64,000 nt of DNA from Pipra filicauda (Eukaryota; Chordata; Aves; Passeriformes; Pipridae): positions 357,617 through 421,616 of the forward strand of contig NW_024104367.1 of assembly GCF_003945595.2 (NCBI RefSeq), given 5' to 3'. The notes beneath the pieces are model-generated. The model was not told where the DNA came from, ran no database searches, and saw only the letters and a program-made list of their open reading frames with translations. The position numbers and the translations under genes were made by a program. Positions 12,755 through 23,753 of the stretch are shown one piece after another; position 1 is the stretch's first letter; every line of letters begins with the position of its first letter.

Positions 12755-12993
12755 TCGGGCCAGGAGCTGCTTCAAAGTTCAACAGGGCCAAGAGCAAGTT
12801 CCTACACCTGGGGCAGTGCAATTCCAAACACAAGTACAGGATGGGCAGAGAACGGATTGGGAGCAGCCCTGAGGAGAAAGGCTTGAGGGTGTTGGTTGAT
12901 GAGAACCTCAACGTGACCTGGTCATGTGCACTCACAGCCCAAAAAGCCAAATGTGTCCTGGGCTGCACCCAAGGCCTCGTGGGCAGCAGGTGA
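12755..12993 (+). pseudogene. CR1 ORF2 C-terminal remnant
   Basis: The plus frame (open from 12646) reads FNRAKSKFLHLG, then GLRVLVDENLNVTWSCALTA and QKAKCVLGC, the standard C-terminal block of CR1 ORF2 downstream of reverse transcriptase. The frame stops at 12993, where a G-run (12993-13000) probably shifts it. Catalytic domains are absent because the copy is 5'-truncated. Confidence 0.8.
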
Positions 12994-13546
12994 GGGGGGG
13001 ATTGTGCCCCTCTGCTCCATTCTGGTGAGACCCCACCTGCAGAGCTGCCTCCAGCTCTGGGGTCCCAGCACAAGAAAGGCATGGAGCTGTTAGAATCCAA
13101 AGGAAGTCGCTTTGGATCAGAGGGTTGGAGCACTTCTCCTATGAAGACAGACTGGAAGAGTTGGGGCTGTTCAGCCTGGAGAAGAGAAGGCTTCAAGGGA
13201 GACTTTAGGACCCCTTCCAGCACCTAAAGGGGGATACAAGACAGCTGGAGAATGACTTTTTACAAGGACATGCAGTGACAGGACAAGGGATAATGGTTTT
13301 ACACTGAAGAGGGCAGGTTTATGTTAAATATTAGGAAGAAATTCCTGGCTGTGAGGGTGGTGAGGCCCTGGCACAGGTTGCCCAGAGAAGCTGTGGCTGC
13401 CCCATCCCTGGAAGTGTCCAAGGCCAGGTTGGACGGGGCTTGGAGTAACCTGGGCTAGTGGAAGGTGTCCCTGCCCATGGCAGGGGGGTTGAAACGAGAT
13501 GATCTTTAGGGTTCCTTCCAACCCAAACCATTCTATAAATATGTTG
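12755..13546 (+). mobile_element. Long CR1 fragment, group A, with ORF2 C-terminus
   Basis: About 790 bp of sense CR1. The 5' part encodes a readable ORF2 C-terminal stretch, the middle has CTGGAGAAGAGAAGGCTTCA, and the 3' part has GCACAGGTTGCCCAGAGAAG and CCTTCCAACCCAAACCATTC. It ends in one octamer (ATTCTATAA). The 3' UTR is among the best preserved here, suggesting a younger copy than groups B and C. Confidence 0.94.
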
Positions 13547-14814
13547 CTCTTGTCCAAAGTCTGCTGGAAATGACAGAGAGGTTTGATGCTGGCAGACTGG
13601 AACTTCCCCTGGTTGTTCCCCCTCCTTGCCTTTTCTGCAGCCAAGAGCTTTGTTATAGACCTCACAAATCAGTGACGGAGAATGGATAGAATTAGAATTA
13701 GAATTAATTCTTCACATAAGGGAGATTTAGCTGGAGAATACTATCCTTGATGAGAATTGGACTCTTTACTGAAAGCACAGGTAGAATAGAAAAATTTTTA
13801 ATTGTTTGAGTTTTTCTAATATATGTCTTTTGATTTCATTTATGAAGTGACATCCTGAATCTGGCATGGATGAGGATGAAATTTAGTTATCAGCGAGAAA
13901 AATCTAAAATGACTTTTATTATAGTTAGTTATCCGTGTGCAACGAAGGATGAACACTTCTACCACAAGCAATCCCCCACTCAGTCACAGTAAATCCCCAG
14001 CCACCTGCATTTTACATTCTTTTCTTGAGGTTACAAGGTATATCATTAAATCTCCATTTCATACAAAGCTGATGTTTAAATCACCTTTATTTCTGCTTCT
14101 CATTTTGAGCATATCTGGAGATCTGGTGTGGTTACTGTGAAAACAAAGTAGTATTTGCATTCTTATTCATTGCACAGGTTATCTTCCACCTTCTGTATCC
14201 TTTTGGAATTCATAAATATGAATCTGTACCACAACTCTACTGGAGTTCTGACTTGTTTTATTCCACATATTACAATGGGAAAGCATTTCTATTTCTAAAT
14301 ATTCTCAGCCATGCATCAGCATACCATATAGAAGAGAAAAATTAACATAATTTGATGCTAAGCTGCTGACTTAACACAGCTCTAGAGATTCTCTAAAGAA
14401 TATCTAGTCATTTATAAACCTCCTGCCAATTTTTTTTTTTTTATGTAGAAAAACCACTTGCTTAATATTCTTTGACAATGTTGAAAACCAGTGTTGAAAG
14501 CAGCACATACTCAGCTCTGAGTGCTGCTTGTGAAACTGTGTGTTTCCAGCTGGTTTGTGTTGCCACACACAGTTTTCAGGAGCTTCATCAGTACCCAAAC
14601 TTGAAATTTTCTATCCTGACTCAAGTCAGATGTGGAGAGGCAGAGCTTGGCATCTCAGAAAGTGCAGAAACTCACGGGGGAGAAAAAGAAAAGAAGAGAA
14701 AATGGACAGTATTTCAGATAAAAGGGTGGGGAGGTGTTTCTCTGTAATTGTTTCTACATTCTAGGCTCCAAATATACAGGTTATTCAGTGAATAGGTCTT
14801 TTCTAGGCTTAAAA
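13547..14814. other. Unique AT-rich sequence
   Basis: A short GAATTA tandem run occurs near 13688-13708. An octamer ATTTGCAT (POU-factor consensus) lies at 14153-14160, a few bases after AACAAAG. A poly-T run is near 14430-14442. No gene is recognised. Confidence 0.5.
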
Positions 14815-15290
14815 TAGAATCATAGAATCATTAAGGTTGGAAAAGACCCTCAGAGCTCATCAGCTCCAACCTTTGACTGAACACCATCATGAAAACTAAA
14901 CCCTGCCGTGAGTGCCACACCAATTTTTTCTTGAACACCTCCAGGGGTGGTGATTCCACCTTCTCCCTGGGCAGTCTGTTTGAGTGCCTGAGCATCCTTT
15001 CAATGAAGAAATTCTTCCTAATGTCCACCCTGAACCTCCTTTGGTACAACTTGAGGCCATTTCCTCTCATCCTCATGTTAACTGGGAGAAGCGACCAACA
15101 TCCCCCATCCACAACCTCCTCTCAGGGAGTTGCAGAGAGCAATAAAGTCCCCCCTGAGCCTCCTTTTCTCCTGGCTAAACAACCCCATCCCCCTGAGCTG
15201 CTCCTCATCAGACTTGTGCTCCAGACCCTTCTCCAACTCCATTGCCCTTCTCTGGACATGCTCCAGCCCCTCAATGCCTTTCCATGACTT
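14815..15290 (-). mobile_element. CR1 fragment, group B
   Basis: Minus-strand CR1 with its 3' end at the left: ATAGAATCATAGAATCATTA, then AGGTTGGAAAAGACCCTCAG. Downstream are GAAGAAATTCTTCCTAATGT and GAGCCTCCTTTTCTCCTGGC, ending near TTCTCTGGACATGCTCCAGC. Two octamer units remain. Frames of 132 and 93 codons on both strands are incidental. Confidence 0.93.
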
Positions 15291-15493
15291 TAGCATTATC
15301 TCCTGAACAAGAAAGCAGAAATACATGAGAAAACAGACCATTGCTGGCAAAATACATCAGATTTATGGTACAGTTGCTGTTATCACAAGTACAGCAGCTT
15401 TACTGTGTGAGTTCAGATGGGCTGTGGGGTGGACACACGGGTCTGATGTATTCTTGCATATTCAGACTGAGGAAATGGATGGTTTTGATAAAC

Positions 15494-15563
15494 AAGAAAG
15501 AAAGAAAGAAAGAAGGAAGGAAAGGAAGGAAGGAAGGAAGGAAGGAAGAAAGAAAGAAAGAAA
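15494..15563 (+). repeat. GAAA/GGAA purine microsatellite
   Basis: About 70 bp of uninterrupted purines on the plus strand: GAAA units, then GGAA units, then GAAA again. The symmetric unit change suggests GGAA expanded inside an original GAAA tract. Confidence 0.95.
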
Positions 15564-15685
15564 ATATATTCCCTGCAAGCACCATTCGATCTCTCTGTCC
15601 TGAACTTTTCCTGTTTTCTGGCCTCTATCTTCTCCTGACATTCCAGTCCCTCATGAGCAGGACTCAACACACAAACGAAAGGGTG

Positions 15686-15944
15686 TGCTTCCTAAACAAT
15701 ATCATCTTGCAATAGCAAAAGCAAAAATTATAATTGATAACAATAGTAATTTCATTTTCCTCTTCTGTTATAAATTTGGTGTAGATGCAAGATTTGATAA
15801 TGAAGCAACAAGGGTAAAAAAGCAGAAAGGTTCAGGATGTTTTTAGAACAACATCCAGTCAAACCTGCTGTGGCTGTTTCCTTTGGAATGAAGTGGGGCT
15901 GAAGGGGATTGACCAGACATAACAGATGTGGTGAGTTAAGGGTG
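15686..15944 (+). repeat. Unclassified 259-bp repeat, copy 1
   Basis: This is a near-identical direct copy of 23754-24012 (7 mismatches, no indels; the first 155 bp are identical). It is not CR1 and I do not recognise the family. The heptamer AAGGGTG sits just left of the copy (15679-15685) and again at its right end (15938-15944), as a short target duplication would. Copy 2 lacks an equivalent. It may be a dispersed element or a local duplication. Confidence 0.9.
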
Positions 15945-16073
15945 GAATACTACATTTGTATATCTCTTTTCACAGCCTGTCACTCTTAGTTAGGAATATT
16001 TAAAAATCTTTACGTGATTTAGGAACATACTTACCTTGCAAACTGGGCTTTTCTAAAGTCCCCTGCATCAGAA

Positions 16074-16333
16074 ATCATAGAACCATAGAATGGTTTGGGT
16101 TGGAAGGGATCTTAAAGATTATTTAGTTCCAACCCCCTGCCGTGGCAGGGACACTTCCACTAGCCCAGCTTACTCCAAGCCCTGTCCAACCCTGTCCAAC
16201 ACTTTCAGGGATGGGGCAGCCACAACTCCCTTGGACAACCTCTTCAGTACCTCACCATCCTCACAGTAAGGAATTTCTTCCTAATTAATCTAAACCTACT
16301 CTCTGTCAGTGTAAAGCTATTGTTGTCTCGGAT
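16074..16333 (-). mobile_element. CR1 fragment, group A
   Basis: Minus-strand CR1 starting ATCATAGAACCATAGAATGG, then GGTTTGGGTTGGAAGGGATC, CAGCCACAACTCCCTTGGAC and AAGGAATTTCTTCCTAATTA. A small internal duplication (CCCTGTCCAA twice, near 16179-16198) is visible. It ends where the next CR1 3' end begins. Confidence 0.92.
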
Positions 16334-16337
16334 CAAA

Positions 16338-16470
16338 CAACCACAGAACCACAGAATGGTTCAGGGTGGAAGGGACCACAGTGGGTCAGCTGGTCCAACC
16401 TTTCTGCTCAAGCTGGGTCATCCTGGAACACGTTGCACAGGATTGTGTCCAGATGGTTTTGGAATATCAC
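16338..16470 (-). mobile_element. CR1 fragment, group D, abutting the previous copy
   Basis: Begins ACCACAGAACCACAGAATGG, then GGAAGGGACCACAGTGGGTC, matching the group D 3' end seen at 5509 and 38815. It lies in the same orientation within 5 bp of the group A copy at 16074-16333. Either the left copy inserted at the 3' tail of this one, or the tail was a preferred target. Confidence 0.85.
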
Positions 16471-18129
16471 ACAGAAGAAAACATTTTGTCTAATTCTCCC
16501 AACATGTTTGCCAGAACCCCTCATTAAAAAATTGCCAGACAATCACCATGGCAGGTTGCCCTTTGTTATCTGTTTGATTTCCTCTTATAAAATAATCAAA
16601 CCATTTTGCTGTGACTTTTTTTTTTTCTTCACCAGAGGAAAAAAAAATAAAGGTAACTTATGATACTGCTTTTTGCCTTTAAACTTGGGTTCTAAAAACC
16701 TTGAACATGTAGGCAGGAATCCCCCTGTTCCTAAACCACGGCTTAATTATCTGCATTTAAAATACATTTGGCTGCTCCTTTTGATTTACTGGTGCTGCCT
16801 GATGATTATTTCTCTTCTTTTTTTTTCCCCCTCACTGACATTGTTTGATAAGGCTTTTATAGAGTCTTGGTGTGTGTAATTTAGTAAGTCCCATTTGTAA
16901 TGCAGCACATCCCTCTCCCTCTCTCTCTCCACTCCATCCCAGGCTTGGAGCAGAACAGAACTCTAATTGGCACTGGTTTCAAACCATTGCACTTGGGAAG
17001 AGCTGTGCTTCCATTTGATAAATAAAGATGCAAGAGATGAGAAAATTATAACTAGTTCCTATTTTGAGCTACCCATGAGTTAAGAAAGAAAGAAGATGGG
17101 GAAAGAGAAGAAAGTAAAAGAAAAACAGGTACATTTGGAAGGCAAATAAATTACATTGCAAGCAAAACATTGAGAGTTTTTAAAAGAGATGGACTGTGAG
17201 CAATTGAGGATTTGTAAGGTGCTTGGCATCAATCAAAAATTACCATGCTGAGGGGTGAAAAGGTTAAAAACGAAATAAATTAAAAATTTAAAAAAAAAAA
17301 TAATAATATATCTTTACAGGACTTTGCACTGCCCCATTTTACCAAGGTTAGTTTCTGTGACAAATCAGAACTTGTCCTATATGGGTTGAATGAAACCTGA
17401 ATCCCTGCCCCAGAAAGTTTGTATTATTGTTAACACAACATTTTTTTTACTTAACTTAGATGTAAGATATATCAGAGAGTTCATAAATCAGGTGGCTGGA
17501 TCCTGGGAAGAGGACACTGTGGGGACAGCACCCAGACATTACAAGGACAGCACAAGAATTGGGTCATACTCCTCCAGAACAGTGTTTCAGCCTGTGATGA
17601 CTTGCTATGAAGGAACTTCCAAATCTAGAGGTGTCTCTAGTACCCCTCAGCAGCTTTCTGCAACACAATGGAACCATGATTTTTAAGGGCTCTTTAATAG
17701 AATCTCACTATATAATCAGAAGCATAGCTGATGGAAATGGTGATGTTAAAGCTGACTCAAATGTTTATCTTTTTTTTTTTAATGATCTGATAGAAAACCA
17801 CATATTTTATCTGCTGCTTTATAGCTCAGGGATTAGGCTGATAGTTCAGGCTGAAAGATAATCATCCATAGTCACTGGAAAACCTTGTATAATTGAGTTT
17901 GGAAGCAGTTTCTTCCTTCCCCAGCCCTAATTGATTGTAAATCAACCTTCATGAAGTACTAAATCCTTTGAACGACCTGAAATACTAAATCACTTGAACA
18001 ACAAAGCTTTTGAATTTAAGGAGTCTGTTCCCTGTAGGAACTGGGAAAATCTACCTTTCTGGGATTGAATGCCAGTCCTGGCTGCCTCTTAACTACGCTG
18101 GGACAAGATGTCATTTGAACTGGGAAACC
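16471..18129. other. Unique sequence with homopolymer runs
   Basis: Contains T- and A-rich runs near 16617-16650, a CT-rich run near 16911-16930 and an A-rich run near 17284-17310. No gene is recognised. The last ~120 bp may be an unrecognised 5' extension of the next CR1. Confidence 0.45.
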
Positions 18130-19148
18130 ACCCTCAGAGGTAAAGGGGCAAAAGAGATCTGGCAGATATTTAAAGACATTTTTCTTAGAGCACAAGAATT
18201 CTTGATTCCAACTTGTAAGAAATTAGGCACAGAAGGAAGGACACCAGGATGGTTGAGTAAGGACCTCAAGGAAAAAATTGCATAGACAGGGACACTCACC
18301 TTGGGAATAGTCTAGGAATACTTCCTGGGAGTGTAAGATGGAATCAGAGAGGCTAAGTCACAGCTGGAGTTAAATTTGGCAAGGTACATGGAAAATAATA
18401 AGGGTTTCTACAGGCATGTTAGTCAGAAAACAAAGATTAAAGAAAATGTACCCTCACAATAAATGAGGAAAAGAACCTGTTGACAACTGACACGAAGATG
18501 GCTGAGGCACTAAATAACATTTTAACCTTTGTTTTTGCTGGAAATTGCTCTTCCTGCTTTTCTTGAGTCCCTGAATCTCTAGGCAGAGGCTGGAAAATGG
18601 AGTTCCACACTTCAGAGCAGATCACTGTGGGTTTGAAAACGTCTGAGAAACCTGAACATATACATGTCCATGATGAGATGCATCCCAGGGTTCTCAGGCT
18701 ACAGAGGAAGGCCATGAAAATTATGAGAGGGCTGGAGCACCTCTCCTGTGAAGAACTGTGAAATACTGGGTTTGTTCAACCTGGAGTAGAGAGGGCTCCA
18801 GGGAGAACTTCGTCCCAAGGATATAAAAACATGTTTACGAGAAAGACAGAGGATTTTTTTACCAAAGCCTGTAGTGACAGGACAAGGGGTAATGATTTTG
18901 AAATGAAAGAGGGCAGATTTAGGTTGTAGATAATGAAGGGGTTTTTTTAATGATGTGGGAGGTGAGACACTGGAACAGGCTGTCCAGAGAAGTTTTGGAT
19001 GCCACATCACTGGAACTGTTTGAGATGGTGTTGAAAGGGGCTTTGAGTAACCTGATCTAATGCAAGATGTCCTGGCCCATGGTAAGGGGCTAGGACTAGG
19101 TGATCTTTAAAGACCCTTTGCAATTCAAACCATTCTGTGATTCTATAA
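18130..19148 (+). mobile_element. CR1 copy with internal deletion
   Basis: Two separated CR1 parts are joined. 18140-18700 resembles the ORF2 endonuclease-to-RT linker, with peptide IWQIFKDIFLRAQEF and a GRTPGWLSKDL-type block, and ends in GATGAGATGCATCCCAGGGT. From about 18700 it jumps to the 3' region (GAGGGCTGGAGCACCTCTCC), continues through GCAGATTTAGGTTGTAGATA, and ends in ATTCTGTGATTCTATAA. The reverse transcriptase core is missing between them. The copy is old and diverged. Confidence 0.72.
18140..18285 (+). pseudogene. CR1 ORF2 linker remnant
   Basis: The plus frame ending at 18285 reads AKEIWQIFKDIFLRAQEFLI and, further on, GRTPGWLSKDLKEKI. This matches the CR1 ORF2 segment between endonuclease and reverse transcriptase (hydrophobic/AQ block, then GRxPxWL.KDL). 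A stop at 18283-18285 ends it. Recognised from memory of CR1 proteins. Confidence 0.6.
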
Positions 19149-20754
19149 AACATTTTTCTGTGTCACATTGTCTCTGCTTAATGCATTTGGGAAGAGCTGT
19201 CATCCTGCTGTCTGGATATAGTTTGTGGATTAATAGGTATTTCTTCATATAGTATTGTGCCAATTCCAGAGTTCTTTTTTTTAATTAATTCCCAGAATGG
19301 CCTGACATTTTAATAAAGAGTTGTCATCTCATGGATCTAGGGAGGATACAGGCAGATAGTGAGGGATGAAGGGAGGATTCTAGTTCAGTGGAGCCACCAG
19401 CTACACTGAGACCTGCACGTGTTGACTAGTCAGTAAATATTACTGCTTCTCCATTCTGGTGTGTTTTATTAGATTTTCTCTTTCCTGAATTAAATCAAGT
19501 TCTCAGCTTCCTGAAGCAGAACAAAAATAGAAGGCAGAATCAGAGCTTCCTTTGGAAAAATGGAAACCCACTTCTGGGAAATGGGAAAAGTTTACCAGAC
19601 ATAAATTTTGAGACAAAAAAATTCAAAGTTTGGAATTATACCTGTGAATTTATTCCATTATGTTTCTGCGAATTAAATAATGATTTTTAATGAGAGGTGA
19701 AGAATATTGACATTTTTATCATATGTAGAAAAAGGCTCCTAGTCAGTAGAGGTACAGAATGAAGGGAAGGTTTTGAAATTACAGGAAAGTTTTTGAAATT
19801 CCAGATAGTGAATTTTTGGGAGACCTGAGGCCTTCATGGGGGAACATCTTGTGGACTATGTCTAAAAAAATACTTGTAAAGCCATAAAAGAAACGCAATA
19901 GCTGACAGCAGATTTACATTTGCTCTTCAGAACACTGTATTACCAGTTGAAAGCTTATAAGTGGTCAACCATTTTTAAAAAATTAGGAAATCATAGGTGT
20001 GCAGTGAAGACAGCAATCATTTTGAACCATTATCTTCTATATTAGAAACACTAAAAACCATTTCCTGAATCTAAAAGAGAGAAGAGATTGTTCTGAAGTT
20101 TGCTATATAAGCAGAGAGGGACAAAATAAACATCTTATTTTTTTCTTCAACTTTTCTTCCTTTCAAGCATCAGTTTAAGATATCAAATAGGTCTGGCCTC
20201 TGTTGATTCTTAATTTGGTTTCTGAAGAGATCTTTAGATTAAGAGACAAGACTTGCAGGAGGCACCTACCTCCTTCATAGCACAAACCTTGAGATTATCT
20301 AATGAAGCTAAATGTGAAATGAGCAATTTGAGAGTCCTGCAGCCATGAGCTCCTGACCTGGGGTGCTGCTGCACAGAAAACATCTGGTGAATTTGGAAGT
20401 GCAGGACAGATTTAGAAAGGTAACAGCTTGCAAGGGCTGGAGGTGAAGGAGAGAGCAAGGCTTAGAAAAAGGAAGGTGCAGTGTCTGGGTGAAGTAAAGA
20501 CGGGGAAGGGAGAGAGAGAAAAATGTGTTTGTGAAATGTGGGCTCATGGAGGGATCACGTGGGGAAAGAGGAACAGGATGGTGAGGGCAAGGCATGAAAT
20601 ATAAACTGAAGCAAGCAATGTTCTTCCAGGGCATTTATGAATAGAGGTAGCACAAATAACAACCAGGAAAAGCCTAAGGAGTCTGAAAGTGATCTGGGCC
20701 AAGGGTTGAAGACAATTACAAACAACTTTCTCAAAGGCTTCCCTGAAAAAAAGC
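19149..20754. other. Unique sequence
   Basis: AT-rich with no recognisable gene. Frames of 74, 108 and 126 codons on the minus strand (20234-20935) lack known motifs and the last overlaps CR1. A degraded purine-rich stretch lies near 20447-20520. Confidence 0.5.
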
Positions 20755-21030
20755 CCCGCAGTGATAGGACAAGGGGGAATGGCTTTAAGCTGAAAGAGGG
20801 TACATTTAAATCAGATATTGGGAAGAAATTCCTTACTGTGAGGGTGGTGAGGCTCTGGCACAGGTTGCCCAGAGAAGCTGTGGCTGCCCCATCCCTGCAA
20901 GTGTCCAAGGCCAGGTTGGATGGGGCTCTGAGCAACCTGGTCTAGTGGAAGGTGTTCCAATGGCAGGGAGTTGGAACAAGACGATCTTTAATGCCCCTTC
21001 CAACCTAAACCATTCCATGATTCTATGATT
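20755..21030 (+). mobile_element. CR1 fragment, group A
   Basis: Sense CR1 3' region beginning CCCCGCAGTGATAGGACAAG. It carries GGGAAGAAATTCCTTACTGT, GGCACAGGTTGCCCAGAGAA and CTGAGCAACCTGGTCTAGTG, ending in two octamers (CATTCCATGATTCTATGATT). Well preserved; only the 3' region remains. Confidence 0.94.
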
Positions 21031-21479
21031 AAAAAAAATCTGGTGAATTAGAGCAACCAGAGAGTGCAGTGTCAACCCACTCTGCATTTGTCAGTAACAA
21101 CTGCAATCAGCGCTGGTGCAAGTCTGGAACTTTCCAAGGATCTCCTTAGAAAACGTCAAAAAGGATTACCCACTGAGCACTCTTTGCTCAGAATTATCCC
21201 TGTAAATGGTAACCATGGCTTCTGACTGGCATCCCAACCATGACAGAGGCCTTGTCTCATAAGTTTTTATTCTCATTTGACAAATGGTTGGGAATTGAAG
21301 TGAACCAACTTTGCCCATGGCAGAGTTCCCACAACGCAGCAGTGCCAGCAGCACAATAAAGCAGATTTCTTGAGCCTCATGCTCTGTTATCTAAAGTGAT
21401 TAAAAAAAGCCCAGGAGTTTGTTAGGTGAAAGCAACCAGTTAAAATGGAGATTGTAAATTATTATGATAACAAATTGCT

Positions 21480-21777
21480 TAATTAAGAGACATAAGGAGC
21501 CAGATGAAGAGACACACGAATAGGTGTTTGGGAGAAAATCTGTTAGAAAGAGGAATCTCCTTGCTACAGCTTAACTTGCCACAAATATATAATAATCACA
21601 GTAAATATGGAGATCAGCAGATTATTTTCTCAACATTGAATGACTTATGTGGCATGTCAGCAAAACACCCAGGAGAATAAAACACACCAGCAACTGCTCT
21701 CTAATTACTCTTTTCAGCTGGAGTAATGATCTTTAATGTGCAGTGGATCTCATTAATTAGCTCTCAGATTTTAATTA
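21480..21777. promoter_or_regulatory. Cluster of TAATTA homeodomain cores
   Basis: TAATTA occurs at 21480-21485, 21702-21707, 21754-21759 and 21772-21777, with TAAT-containing neighbours such as GAGTAATGAT. Paired-type and LIM homeodomain proteins bind TAATTA. Clustering hints at an enhancer, but AT-rich sequence produces this motif by chance. Confidence 0.25.
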
Positions 21778-22241
21778 ACTCTTTGCCTAATTTACCTGCC
21801 ATAATACATTACCCAAAATGTCAGCTTAACAGGTTTTTTGCTCATTGGGGGATGAGAAAGAGGAAACTGTGTGTTCATAAGTGTTTTTTGTTTCCTCTTT
21901 TGTGGAGACACTTCTGTTAACTTTCCTAATACAGTTACATGGAATAAGAACCTACTGAAACATCCAACGTGTTCAGTTGCCCAAATCTAATGAACTCCAG
22001 GGGAGATAGATGGTGATAGTCTTCAAATGTGCCTCACACATTTTTTATGGTACTTTTTAGGCACATTAAAATTTGTTAACCACAGCTGAACTGATTTTTT
22101 TCAATAGGAAGCAGCAAAACTCTGGGAGTCAGAAAGATTTTGTGCCATATTAGCTAGTGAAAGAAATGTGTTCTAAGTCTTATTTATTGTTGACAGCTGC
22201 CTCCTTAAACACTGGATACTCTTCCTGTCCCATAAAAACAA

Positions 22242-22277
22242 ATATCTCAATCCTCCCTACATATCTCAATCCTCCCT
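22242..22277. repeat. Two-copy tandem repeat, 19-bp period
   Basis: The 17-mer ATATCTCAATCCTCCCT occurs at 22242-22258 and 22261-22277 with two bases between. It is probably a slippage duplication. Confidence 0.85.
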
Positions 22278-22289
22278 TTATTTTATTTT

Positions 22290-22313
22290 AAAATAAATTT
22301 TAAAATTTATTTT
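22290..22313. repeat. Perfect 24-bp AT palindrome
   Basis: Two 12-bp arms, AAAATAAATTTT (22290-22301) and AAAATTTATTTT (22302-22313), are exact reverse complements with no spacer. Such AT palindromes can extrude cruciforms and are often fragile or unstable. Confidence 0.85.
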
Positions 22314-22837
22314 TAATCCAGGTAATGTAACTAAAAACAAATAAAACCTCCCAGTGTAGTCTGTGGCAGTAGTCCCATGGAATGATATAGTACAAGGTTC
22401 TTCCTTGGGTTTGATTTGTTAGTGCTACCACTATTAGGGAGCCAAGAGCAAACCTCATAACAAAAACTAATTTATTTTGTGTTTCATTACCCTCAATAAG
22501 AGTTTCCCTCATGTTGAAATAGATTTATCCTCACTATTCCTTCCCAGGAAATAGTGGTGGAGTCAATATCTTGTTACAGGAGGGGAATAGATAGCACAGG
22601 GTCTTTTGTGAGGAAGTCAAAGTGACAGTTCCTTCAGATTCCTTCTTCCCTCACAGCTCTCCTCGAGGATTGGAGACCAAATTGTTGTGTCTCTTAACAG
22701 TTTGTAGGCAAACACCTGTTTTTCAGTCCTGTCTTCACCTTTAAGTTCCTGTGAAATTCTTGTTTCTCCCATTCCCTCCTCGGTCCTCCCACACCTCCCA
22801 CATTTAACCCCACTTTGTACCCCTAGCAAATCATAGC

Positions 22838-22905
22838 AAATCACAGAATATCCTGAATTGGAAGGGACCCCCAAAGATCATCAAAGTCCAAGCCCTGGCC
22901 CTTTC
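22838..22905 (-). mobile_element. Short CR1 3' fragment, group C
   Basis: Only about 68 bp: AATCACAGAATATCCTGAAT, GGAAGGGACCCCCAAAGATC, then TCCAAGCCCTGGCCC. This is the group C 3' end as at 366 and, on the other strand, 30335-30656. Confidence 0.85.
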
Positions 22906-23753
22906 ACTCTCCAAACAGGAGCTCTTTTGAGGCAAAAGCATTTCTCACTCTGCTTGTGCAAGACCACTGAGCTTCTATTTCATGTATGTACTTAAGGAGT
23001 AGAGGAAAATAAATGTCTTCCTTACACTGACATTTTGGCTTTTAATTCTGTAGAAGATCTATTGCTTTTTCTCTCCCTCCCTCCCCAAGTATTTCCCAGC
23101 ATTTCTAAGACATGCTGATGGGTATTTTTAGGCAAACCTCAGTGGAAAGATGTTCTGTTTATAGTCAGGCTCTTATGAAGATGAATATGCTGTAAACAAT
23201 GACTGTGCTTGGTAGTGATCGTGCCCTGATCCAACATTTATTGATGTAGGAAATTAGAGACTTATACTAAGCCCAACTAATTGCTATAACTACTGCTGCA
23301 GACAACTGGAACACGTTAATTACCTAAAAAATAACAACAAAAAAAAAGTTCCAATCTGTTTCAGGGATATCAGATTTTGTCAGAGTCCCCTTCCTTCACA
23401 ACCTCAATGTACGTGCACCCACAATATTTTTTCCTGGTGTTTCCTAATTAGAAAAGCAAGTTCTTCCCTAAACATGACAGATTTCTGGAATGTAGAATAT
23501 GGAAGGAGTTCTGTAAGGATAAAGAGAAAGCAGGGGTAACTTATTTTGCATTTGGCTGAGGTGTAGAAGTCAAAGACATAGAACCTGCTTTCTGTATGGA
23601 GCACTTGAAACCATCCAAACCATTTAAATTTTTTATTCTTTCTGTTTTCAGACAAGTTATTTTGCCTCAGACAAACACATTGGTGAAATTAGAAGTGGTG
23701 AGATTAGAAGTGCTGTTGACTTCAAATCAAGCTCTTTCTGGTTCTTCTCAAAA
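22906..23753. other. Unique sequence
   Basis: No gene or transposon is recognised. A small tandem duplication of ATTAGAAGTG-type sequence lies at 23687-23711, just left of the second copy of the 259-bp repeat. Confidence 0.5.

Larger units (their letters stand above)
21031..22837. other. Unique AT-rich sequence with homeodomain-type motifs
   Basis: No repeat or gene is recognised. TAATTA cores cluster at 21480-21777, and 22242-22313 has a two-copy tandem repeat followed by a long AT palindrome. The region could be conserved non-coding sequence, but I cannot test that here. Confidence 0.45.

Noticed and set aside
12561..13223. 220-codon minus-strand open frame, the longest in the window
   Set aside because: It is the antisense of the CR1 copy at 12755-13546. 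Long antisense frames are usual for this element.
14144..14160. SOX-OCT composite site (AACAAAG then ATTTGCAT)
   Set aside because: Spacing and order do not fit the known composite element; single short motifs are expected by chance.
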